Assembly: GCA_003024985.2 (NCBI GenBank)
Contig: PXIH01S0002633.1
Length of the DNA stretch: 11,344 bases
Source of the DNA: Euperipatoides rowelli
Lineage: Eukaryota > Onychophora > Udeonychophora > Euonychophora > Peripatopsidae
Strand: one strand, 5' to 3'
The notes under the pieces: generated by a model
What the model saw: only the letters and a program-made list of their open reading frames with translations
What the model was told of the DNA's origin: nothing
Database searches by the model: none
Made by a program: the position numbers and the translations under genes
Part shown: piece after piece, positions 1-7,466 of the stretch
Numbering within the stretch: the first letter of the stretch is position 1
Layout: every line of letters begins with the position of its first letter

Positions 1-120
1 CTCGATTTCAGTGGAGTGGAAAGGGTTAAAGAAACTGTATTTTAGATTTTATATTGTTTTGGGTTTGTTTCCTCATTTAGATTTATATACTTTTATCATT
101 TCATATAGATATTTTTACAG

Positions 121-541
121 CCTTTGATAGACTATTGCTCTTCTGCTTATGATATATTAAATTCTATCGATTTCACTCGATTGGATCTGTTCTTTCATCA
201 CATTTCAAAAAAAGTAAATAAATTGAAAAATTTAACCTATGAAGAGCATATAGCCGTATTACTTAAATTTCCTGTGATTGCCCCTACTGAAAACATTCAA
301 AAATTTGATCATCTATAAACGGTCTGATTATTTTATTAAAGCTAATATTACCACCACTAGAGGTCATACAAAACATATTACTTCAGAATACACAAAATTA
401 AGAATGAGACTGTGTTTCATTACAAATCGCACAGTAAAAAATTGGAACCGCCTCCCTGACTTAGTAGTTTCATCCTCCTCTTTGGATCAATGTAAGAATT
501 CACTTGACGACTTCGTCAAAAGTGTGAACTATTTTAGATAA
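121..541 (+). pseudogene. C-terminal remnant of a CR1/L2-like LINE reverse transcriptase protein, frameshifted
   Basis: Two overlapping open frames together read as the C-terminal end of a non-LTR retrotransposon polyprotein. The first (121-318) opens with P-L-I-D-Y-C-S-S-A-Y, matching the 'hxxYCSxxW' segment after the RT palm and thumb, and continues to K-L-K-N-L-T-Y-E-E-H, matching the 'LxxLSYEERL' motif of this family. The second (useful from about 302 to 541, a different frame) has T-T-R-G-H-T-K followed by L-R-M-R-L-C-F-I-T-N-R-T-V and then W-N-R-L-P-D-L-V-V-S-S-S-S-L. This is the classic CR1/L2/RTE-type tail (TRGHxxKL, R-x-x-NxWNxLPxxVV, S-L-xxFKxxLD) ending in a natural stop. Seen: motif order, and a frame change between about 265 and 310. 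The catalytic RT core is absent, so the copy is 5' truncated. The apparent first residue is a TTG codon, not a true start. Assignment to clade is inference. It is a dead relic and almost certainly not expressed as protein. Confidence 0.8.
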
Positions 542-584
542 TTTTTTAGTGTAAAAGTCTTTTGACTTCCTCCACCTACTTTGA

Positions 585-775
585 CCTAATCTAACCTTAC
601 CTTAACCGTTACTCTTAATCCTAACTGCATCTATGAGTGAAATCTACTTTTGCCCAACCATAGGTTAATCTAGAAACGCAATGAGCCTTTTTAGATCTTT
701 TTAATATTTTATTACAATCCTAATCTTAACCCTTACCCTGAACCCTAACTCCTACTACATGTGAAATCTATTCTA
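585..775. repeat. Duplicated degenerate telomere-like block
   Basis: Two related stretches, about 585-647 and 719-772, are rich in CCTAA, CTAACC, CTTAACC and AACCCTAA words resembling degraded animal telomeric repeat (CCCTAA). Both continue into the same non-telomeric tail, CCTAACT followed about 10-17 bases later by GTGAAATCTA (637-646 and 761-770). The anchors CCTAACT (620-626, 744-750) and GTGAAATCTA are both offset by exactly 124 bases, so this is a duplicated segment and not just two C-rich patches. An indel of about 10 bases separates the 5' ends. It lies immediately 3' of the LINE remnant and could be part of that element's 3' UTR. Function unknown. Confidence 0.5.
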
Positions 776-1122
776 GAAATTTAAAAGTCAAAAATCGCTA
801 CTACTTAACTTAATGATAATACAGCCATCACCGTATATAAATCTGAACTAACACCAAACATTTCCAAACCAGAAATAAGATTTAAATCCTAAAAGTTAAA
901 ACAACAATTAAAGCTCTACAATTTATAAAATTAAAATAAATTTCAATACTAAATAAGACACTACAAAAATTAAATATAAATAAGCTAAATTTTAGCAACT
1001 AACTAATAAATTAGGCAAGAAATTAATAATAATAAAAAAATGTACAGGCAAACTGTTAAATATATAAAAGATACTTATCAAAAATAGTGGACCAACTTAA
1101 ACACGTGCTTCTGCTTTAAACT

Positions 1123-1227
1123 CTAGAACCGGATTCCTTCAAATTCTCGAACTGAATTTCTGAGCGTTTCACGGTCGAAGTGCTCAGAAAGTTCTGTGAA
1201 AAGCACAACCATCACAACTTGTGCACA
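1123..1227 (-). other. Small GC-richer open stretch, unrecognised, with an internal inverted repeat
   Basis: On the minus strand an open run of 34 codons lies between a TAA (1228-1230) and a TAG (1123-1125), with an ATG at 1210-1212. It reads M-V-V-L-F-T-E-L-S-E-H-F-D-R-E-T-L-R-N-S and on to E-F-E-G-I-R-F. Base composition and codon choice (GAC, CGT, ACG, CTC) are noticeably less AT-rich than the surroundings, which is why it stands out. It also holds a perfect 9-base inverted repeat, TTTCTGAGC (1157-1165) and GCTCAGAAA (1182-1190), with a 16-base loop. I recognise no family. It could be an exon fragment, a scrap of transposon coding sequence, or chance; 34 open codons is not statistically strong. 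No convincing splice sites were found. Confidence 0.2.
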
Positions 1228-1510
1228 TTAAGATTTTGAACAAAAGTGAAATTATTCAGAGCATCATTTGTAAATAATTTACTGATTGATATTTCCTTTT
1301 CAATGTGCTGTTAAATATACATATATAAAAAAGATTTGAAACATTATTTAGGCCAGTTTCAGCATGTAAAAATGTAAACATTTACAGAAGGGGTAGGGAA
1401 CAAAAGTGACTAGAGGGATGAATTAAAAAGGCCTAATGATGCCACATGAATATTGGTATTAAAAGTGAAATGCTAATGGAGAATACAAGTAACACATGAA
1501 AGTATTTTTT

Positions 1511-1511
1511 N
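1511..1511. other. Single ambiguous base (N)
   Basis: An isolated N follows a run of T and precedes CCGAATC and another run of T. It is either an unresolved base or a one-base placeholder joining two contigs, so sequence could be missing here. Confidence 0.9.
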
Positions 1512-2471
1512 CCGAATCTTTTTTTTACTAAACAGTAATTTTTTTAATATGAATATACCTTTGAAAATAAAATCTCCTAGAAATGAATCCTCTCATCTGA
1601 GTAGGGTTTTAGAAACCTTTGAAAACTAAGGGTGTAGCCAAGCTATCAAATGAATATAGTTTTGATCAACTATTAAACTTTAAAATGACATTAATAATTT
1701 AAGTAGTTAAACTGAAATCTAGTTCAAAATCAAATCAAAATTATTGCCATTGATCAACATAAACAAAACAACTGAAGAGCTTTAAATACATTTGTTAGTG
1801 ATTAGGCTTGAACTATATCCATCATATGATGACACAAATCTAAACATTTTTATTTTCAATAGGGATGCCAAATTTAAAAAAAAACATACATAATTTTAAT
1901 AGCAAAGTAATTTTTTAAAAAATAATTTGATGAAATGCCTTTTAAAAGCTTAGTTTATGTTACAGAAAAAACTTGTCAGAAGTATGTAATTAACAAGTCT
2001 TTCATGATAGTTACTCTACTAATCAATTGACATTTTATGATTCTCCTAATTTATCTTTGTGATATAAAAACTTTCTTTGCAGGGAAAAATATCTTATGAA
2101 GATAAGAATGTAGATTGATAATGTGCTGATATTTTAAGGAACTATGTTACTTAAATTGAAGATCTATATATGCTAATTTAGTCACTGACTAGTGCATAGG
2201 TCATAATATATTTACTACAGAAGGGCATTATGAATGGATTTGAATGATAGGATTAAAGTCTATTGGGTGAACAGCTGTAATTCTGTATCCTATAACACAG
2301 AGATTATGAATAAATCTGATCCAATGTAATGACAACAGCTGTCAGTTCTCCTGTTATAAAATATTTTTTTTTCCATGCTTTTCTAGTACAAGAGTTCTAA
2401 GAAATTAGTATAATCAAGTGCCTTCAATCACTTGTAGAAAGCATTTTCATAGTCTAACACTACAGTGAATT

Positions 2472-3118
2472 CCAGGAGGAACTAATACTATAATTTATTC
2501 CAGNATTCCAGGAGGAACTCTAATACTATAATTCATTCCAGGAGGAACTCTAATACTATAATTCATTCAGGAGAAACTAACACTATAATTCATCCAGGAA
2601 AAAAACTAACATACCAGGAGGAACACAACATTATAATTCATTTCAGGAGGAACACAACATTATAACTCATTTCTGGAAGAATATAACACAATAATTCAAT
2701 TCAGAAGAAATTGACATTATTAATTCCAGGAGGAACACAACACATTTCATTACAGGAGTAATTAATCCCAGGAGGAACTAACTTAAAATTCAACACTATA
2801 GTTCATTCCTGGAGGAATTAAGACTGTAATTAATTCCTGGATTAACTAACACTGATTCATTCCAGGAGGAATTAATCTGTATAGCATAATACAGAAGGGA
2901 AAGTACAATCCAAGAAGAACTAATCTATATAGTATAAAACTATAATCCATTCAGAGAGGAATACATTTGTATGATCTAGCACTATAATACATTCCATGGG
3001 AACTAATCTGTGTTTTTTAACCCCAAAATCTATTTTAAGAGGAACAAATAACTCCATAATCCATTCAGGATGAACTAATCTATATAGTCTAATACTATAA
3101 TTCATTCCAAGATATGAT
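2472..3118. repeat. Minisatellite, core ccaggaggaactaa, period about 29 then about 42 bp
   Basis: About 20 degenerate tandem copies of a unit of the form 'ccaggaggaacta-atactataattcatt'. Using the AAC of 'ggaac' as an anchor, the left part has spacings of about 35, 30, 29, 29, 18, 29 and 29 (anchors 2481 to 2680). The right part (anchors about 2918 to 3114) has spacings of 42, 41, 42, 30 and 41, because these units carry an extra 'atctatatagt'-like segment. The middle copies are irregular and more diverged. The minus-strand open frame across 2920-3138 is made of this repeat and is not a gene. A single N at 2504 lies inside the array, so copy number may be wrong. Confidence 0.9.
2504..2504. 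other. Single ambiguous base (N) inside the minisatellite
   Basis: The N sits between 'ttattccag' and 'attccaggaggaac', that is, at a repeat-unit boundary where the sequence 'attccag' occurs on both sides. This is what a contig join in a tandem array would look like. The array may be collapsed or artificially joined here. Confidence 0.85.
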
Positions 3119-3179
3119 GAAAAGATTTTTATTATCAATATTAAAAATATTGGATAAAGAAACCTTATAAAAATGTAAC

Positions 3180-3860
3180 AAATTTTTGCAGTGACAAGTC
3201 ATGGGAATGATAATGAAGTTGTGACAGTAATGAGTAGATGGTAGTTGGAAATGATTCATAAGAAGATAGAAAAATATGCATTGGGTGAGGGGTGGAAGAC
3301 CCTATTGGAGAATGTACAGGAGGGAGGAGGGATATAAGTTGGAACTTGTATAAGGAGTGTGAGAAGAAGAGTAAAATGAAGAGCAGATAATAAGGTATTT
3401 AAATGACTTAAAAAGTGAATGTGTGATGTCAAATAAATCTATATAAAGAAGGAGGGAATAGTACATGACTATGGGAGGAATGTTTTAAAGGGGTAAAAAG
3501 GTATAGATAATGCAGGATAGAATATGAGAATTGAAGAATTAATAACGAAGGAAATAAATGAGAGAGGAACTAGCAAGCAAATAGTTATGATTATTATATA
3601 AATGTAAGTGTTAAAACAAGACCAGAGGGAATAGTAATATACTCAAATAATTGAGATTATGTATTTTCAAACGAGAAGATTTGAGGGCATTTATAAGCTG
3701 AAACAGGGAGAGAGAGGACAATAGACATCAGAGGGATGGAAGTATGTTGAAATATGTTTAGGTAAATTAGGTTCTAGAGAAAGATAGATGATTTTAAGAA
3801 ATTAAAGAGGGGTTGGAGGATAATAGAGAATAATGGTGGCATGTCTGATATTTATTGTTT
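3180..3860. other. Purine-biased low-complexity stretch
   Basis: The plus strand is strongly enriched in A and G over about 650 bases, with words such as gagggaggaggga, gagaagaagag, aaggagggaat, agagggaatagta and gagagagagg. No strict period is visible by eye, although 'agagggaatagta'-like words recur. No coding potential is evident. It may be an old, decayed purine tandem repeat or an extension of the neighbouring minisatellite, whose core is also purine-rich. Confidence 0.55.
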
Positions 3861-3934
3861 TTGTTTTGACAAGCAATCAAACATCATCGTCTTAATCAAT
3901 CAATATAGAATCCAATAGGAGCTGTAGCTACTTT

Positions 3935-3942
3935 GTTTAAAT
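3935..3942. repeat. Left target-site duplication of the hAT element (gtttaaat)
   Basis: Eight bases identical to 4477-4484 directly precede the left terminal inverted repeat. Eight is the hAT target-duplication length. Confidence 0.85.
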
Positions 3943-4476
3943 CAAAGTTTCCCAAAGTGGCCACTGGAACAACCCAGGGGGTGTTAGTAGCCTTTAGTGC
4001 AATTGGGGACTTTGAATAAAAATAAGGGGACGTTGGAAGCATAAAGAAAGAGAAGGAAATTTTGAAAAACGTTTGTGTATGTTTCATCTGTTGTGTTAAA
4101 TGTGTAGTGATTCCTTTATTTTCCAAATAAACATACAAAATGCAAGTTAATATAATGACCAGTGGTCAAGTTTGCCGACAGGTCTAACCCTTTAATTATT
4201 CATTTTTTTCAAGCACATTTAAGTGATTTATTAAATTTTTACAATCAGGTGGCCTAATAAAATTATTTAGAATCTCTTCAAGCTTCAATGTATCTTATTT
4301 ACAACGTTTTTCTTTACTATGTTGTAGGGCGTAGATATAAATATAGATACATAGAATGTAAATTCATCTTTGCATCTTTCTGTTTTTTCGCATAAAGAAG
4401 TTAGATTTCCAGGGGGCGCTGAGTAATTTGTGTTCTGAAAAGGGGGTGGTAGGCCAAATAAGTTTGTGAACCTCTG
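3943..4476. mobile_element. Non-autonomous hAT-type DNA transposon (MITE-like), 534 bp
   Basis: The left end begins caaagtttcccaaagtggcc and the right end, read on the minus strand, begins cagaggttcacaaac. Of the first 15 positions 11 agree, and both fit the CAGNGNTTCNCAAAC pattern typical of hAT terminal inverted repeats. A perfect 8-base direct repeat, gtttaaat, abuts both ends (3935-3942 and 4477-4484), which is the target-duplication length of hAT transposases. The subterminal regions are G-rich on the plus strand on both sides (cccagggggtgtt near 3974; agggggcgctgag near 4412; aaagggggtggtaggcc near 4439). The word gcataaagaa occurs near both ends (about 4039 and 4391) in direct orientation. 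No transposase is visible; the minus-strand open frame 3896-4138 crosses the left end and target duplication and matches nothing. The element would have been moved in trans. Confidence 0.85.
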
Positions 4477-4484
4477 GTTTAAAT
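4477..4484. repeat. Right target-site duplication of the hAT element (gtttaaat)
   Basis: Eight bases identical to 3935-3942 directly follow the right terminal inverted repeat, which ends in cctctg. The copy is unmutated, which suggests a fairly recent insertion relative to the decay of the inverted repeats themselves. Confidence 0.85.
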
Positions 4485-5894
4485 GATTAACATTTTTGTA
4501 ATGTAAAAAAAAAAATACATTTGTAATTCAAAATTTTAAGTTTAAAAAAAACCAACCCAAAAGTATTTAACTTAACACATTAACTTAGAAGTAAAAGTTG
4601 GAAAATATGAGAGTGCTCTCTTAAATGATTGAACATTTTTGAGCAGGTGCAATTTATTTCGGATTCTGCCAATAATTATTGTTTGCTTTCTTTATTACCC
4701 TAGTCCAAGTAATATTAAGATGTGTGTGGGGAGAATGGCAGATGCTAACTTAAAACTGATTCTCATTCTTTATATTTTAGGCATAGCATGATGTGTGTGA
4801 AAGACGAAGAGAATTTGAATCACTTAATATTTCAAAAGTAAAATCACTTGAAAAGTAACATTGTGGCAGTTCGCTTATATAATGGTTATTTGCAATGTGT
4901 TTTAATATTTATAAATGATGATTATTTCTTTGAACAAAATATATATTATATATTTCAGGTATATATTTATTAACTGGAAAATGTTAATATAAATATGAAA
5001 ATTTGAATAATAATAGTTTGGCCCTTAAGGTGTGTAGCCATTAATAACAGATAAATAATTAAATATACAGTATTACAGATTTTATGAATAAATATGTTGA
5101 TATATTTACTTTACCTTATTCTTTTCTTTTATTGAAACCTTTATTTAAAAATAATAGTAATAATAACACACAATTAAAGATTATTATTGCGTTTAATGCT
5201 AAGTAAATATATACATAAGAAAAATTTCACCACTTTAAAATCCTGGCCCAATTAAGGATATGGATTTTAATTACAATAAATTAAATTAAATCTGATTCCA
5301 ATAACAAGAAAAATAAAAATGATACTGTAAGTAAAAATAAATGTTACAAAACTGATAACTTATCAGTTCAAAATATATTAATCCTACACCAACGATATTC
5401 ATTGTAAGATTGAGTAGACCCTTGACCAGAAAGCAAACACGTCAGTCCAGATATTTTCCATACTTGTGAAAACAATAGTAAATAGTTCTCTTAAAACCAT
5501 CTCCAAATTGTTTCAAGTCAAGTTTGACACAAGATCATAATTGACTCTCGTAGCGTTATTGTGAATGTGAATAATTAACCAATCCAAGCGCAGATTAATC
5601 CAGGCACTTATTATTTGATTATTTCCAAGAAAACTCAATCACATTGATATCATCGATGTTAGGAAAAACGAAAAGGAACTTCAACAGTCTACCTCAGTTC
5701 TTTAGGAGAAGCAAATGCTGAAGGATGTTAAAAAAATGTAGGCAATTAATCATTAGTCGATAGTTCAAAGGCTCTGGAAATTGAATGCCTTAATGTACGA
5801 GGAATAAAAAACCATTGATAATTAAATATCCCACGCACATCAACTGCCTCAAATAATCCAATCCAAAAAGCTACATTTTCCATGATCAATACAC
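4485..5894. other. AT-rich unassigned stretch
   Basis: No gene or RNA gene is recognised. 4485-5380 is very AT-rich, with A runs and TATATA words (about 4930-4970). 5400-5700 is somewhat less AT-rich. On the minus strand this part contains an open run of about 42 codons (ending N-A-T-R-V-N-Y-D-L-V-S-N-L-T then TGA near 5520-5650) and others of 30-37 codons. These match no family known to me and are within what chance gives. This part might be further 3' sequence of the adjacent minus-strand LINE or a separate old insertion. Confidence 0.45.
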
Positions 5895-6012
5895 CAAACT
5901 TAAAATAAAATAATAAATAAAATAAAACTTATGTACAAAATTTATGTACAAAACAATCGGGCAGCCATTACGGTACCATTACATCCGGGTATCCTTCCTT
6001 ATTAGATAACAA
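5895..6012 (-). repeat. 3' UTR and tail of the minus-strand LINE remnant
   Basis: Downstream of the LINE stop codon (6013-6015, minus strand) lies about 115 bases of non-coding sequence. It includes a 13-base tandem pair (5928-5940 and 5941-5953, ttatgtacaaaa-type, 12 of 13 identical) and then an A/T simple-sequence tract at about 5899-5927 (aaaataaaataataaataaa on the plus strand). A simple-sequence tail, not a pure poly-A, is common in CR1, L2 and some Jockey-group LINEs. The exact 3' boundary and a target duplication could not be determined. Confidence 0.55.
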
Positions 6013-6897
6013 TTATAAAGAATTAAAAAATAGTTTAATGATAGAGGGTACTGTAGAAGAAGCATAATGTTTAGTCCTTATATAGGAAATATAACTACTT
6101 CCAGAATTTCTGGTAGAGATACCATTCATTTAGATTAAATCTAGAAATGGAAGTAAATTATTCAAATTCAGTAAAATAAATTCCAAAACTTTCCAGCAAT
6201 GTTAACCCTACGATCAGACCATGACAATAAATTCTGAATATGTAACGTATCAGGATAATACTCATAATTATTTTACATATTCCCTTTTGTAATCTTTCTA
6301 TTATCATAGACTGAGAATTTGTTAAAGCAAGGTGCCAAACACTGCAAGAATATTCAATACAAGATCTAATGTACAGTATGTAATATAAATTAAAGTCTTA
6401 ACGTATTGATATATGTATTGATATCTGCCTCTAATCGTTTTAGTTTAAATAATAATATTCTTTTTTGAAACTTGATACGTAATACGTATATCATTATTGT
6501 GATTTTCCCACTTAAAATTAGCCAAATTGAATTTTTACACCTAGAATCAACTATATTTACTGTATAATTATTTACACTTAAATTCATGGGAACTTTACTT
6601 TTTGAGAAATCATGTAACAGGACACAAGATTTTAAGGGATTGAGATTCATGTCATATTTTTTTGAGTAACTTTCAATGGTATTCAATGCAGATTGTCTGA
6701 TTTTTTCAATTTCATCACTTGAACATAATGCATACAACAGTCATGTCGTCTATGAATTTGAAATATGGGTTTAAACCCATAGCAATGGAATTGGTAGAAA
6801 CTATAAAGATGATGCTGCTCAAGACAGAGCCCGGTGGGACTCCATTATATAGATAATATAGGCAATTTCTTATGACAAGCAGCCATAAGTGCCACAT
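6013..6897 (-). pseudogene. Non-LTR retrotransposon reverse transcriptase remnant, 5' truncated, multiple frameshifts
   Basis: Reading the minus strand from 6897 downward gives the RT domain from motif B onward in correct order but in several frames. G-V-P-P-G-S-V-L-S-S (6826-6843 encodes GVPPGS) corresponds to 'GVPQGSVLSP'. K-F-I-D-D-M-T-V-V (FIDDM at 6742-6756) corresponds to the catalytic 'YADD' box, with both aspartates kept and alanine replaced by isoleucine. S-S-D-E-I-E-K-I-R-Q and later L-N-P-L-K-S-C correspond to the 'LxxNxxKT' segment. I-R-S-C-I-E-Y-S-C-S-V-W-H (6260-6373) is the conserved post-RT 'IRSxLEYxxxVWH' motif. S-D-R-R-V-N and K-F-W lie in 6168-6251. The final piece (6013-6129) has S-T-R-N-S-G-S-S-Y, R-T-K-H-Y and V-P-S-I-I, ending at a stop. 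At least four frame changes or stops break it. Fingers and endonuclease domains are missing (5' truncation). The Jockey/CR1/Rex1 superfamily is likely; the clade is uncertain. It is clearly a different lineage from the LINE at 121-541. Confidence 0.85.
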
Positions 6898-6993
6898 GAT
6901 AACTGTTCAAAATAATTAACAATAAAACAAAACAAACATCTATTATTCTTATTAATTACAATTGGATGTCTTAATACAATGATTCTTAGGTTG

Positions 6994-7466
6994 TGGTACA
7001 CAGACTCCAGGGCTCCATAGACCCAAAAGGTTCTACAGACTCACAGAGTTCCACAGACCCCAGGGTTCCACAGACATCCAGAATACTACAGATCCACAGA
7101 GTTCCACAGACTGCATAATTCCACAGACCCTCATAGTTCCACAAAACCCAAGGGTACCTGTACCCAAGAGTTACAGACCCCCAGGGTTCCATGGATTCCC
7201 AGGGTTTCATGGACACCCAGGGTTCCATGGATCCCCAGAGTTCCACAGATACACAGGGTTCAATAGATCCCAAGAGTTCCAGGGATCCCCAGAGTCCACA
7301 GACCCCAGGATTATACAGACCCCTTTAGTCCATGGACCCAGAGTTCTATAAACAACCAGGGTTCCAAGGATCCCCAGAGTTCTACAGACACCCATAGTTC
7401 CACAGACACCCAGAGTCCCTCAGAACCCAGAGTTATATAGAACACCTAGAGTTCCACAGAACCCCA
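6994..7466. repeat. Minisatellite of about 20 bp (cccagagttccacagac)
   Basis: About 24 degenerate head-to-tail copies of a C/A-rich unit such as 'ccccagagttccacagac', with variants gttccatgga, gttctacagac and gttccacagat. Unit length drifts between about 17 and 22 bases, so no reading frame is kept. The minus-strand open frames 6986-7273 and 7207-7395, with their S-M-E-P-W-G-S-like periodic translations, are by-products of the repeat. The array is much more GC-rich than the surrounding DNA. It begins directly after a hAT-terminus-like sequence at 6977 (see findings). It lies about 100 bases from the 5' truncation point of the LINE remnant. Confidence 0.92.

Larger units (their letters stand above)
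776..2464. other. AT-rich unassigned stretch
   Basis: No gene, RNA gene or clear transposon is recognisable. The stretch is AT-rich with many short A and T runs and scattered stops in all frames. Exceptions listed separately are the GC-richer islet at about 1090-1230 and the single N at 1511. Two weakly similar segments, 2269-2298 and 2333-2360, share an ACAGCTGT core followed by a pyrimidine-rich tract and TATAA, and may be a short degenerate duplication. Confidence 0.5.

Noticed and set aside
1140-1190. tRNA or tRNA-derived SINE (box-B-like GTTCGAGAA on the minus strand)
   Set aside because: There is no matching A box at the right distance, no cloverleaf, and the B box is imperfect.
2920-3138. 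72-codon minus-strand open frame
   Set aside because: It lies almost wholly inside the 42-bp-period minisatellite, and the translation simply reflects the repeat.
3870-3900. Similarity to a cephalopod-type dispersed repeat (words like catcatcgtcttaa)
   Set aside because: Only about 15 bases match what I remember, which is too short to support either the repeat or the taxon.
3896-4138. 80-codon minus-strand open frame
   Set aside because: It crosses the left end and target duplication of the hAT element and has no homology that I can recognise.
5480-5700. Minus-strand open runs of 30-42 codons as exons or LINE coding sequence
   Set aside because: They change frame repeatedly, lack recognised motifs, and lie downstream of the stop codon of the LINE remnant. 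Runs of this length occur by chance.
6986-7395. Minus-strand frames giving W-G-S-M-E-P-like periodic proteins
   Set aside because: These are by-products of the roughly 20-bp minisatellite. Unit length is not a multiple of three and drifts, so no frame is conserved.
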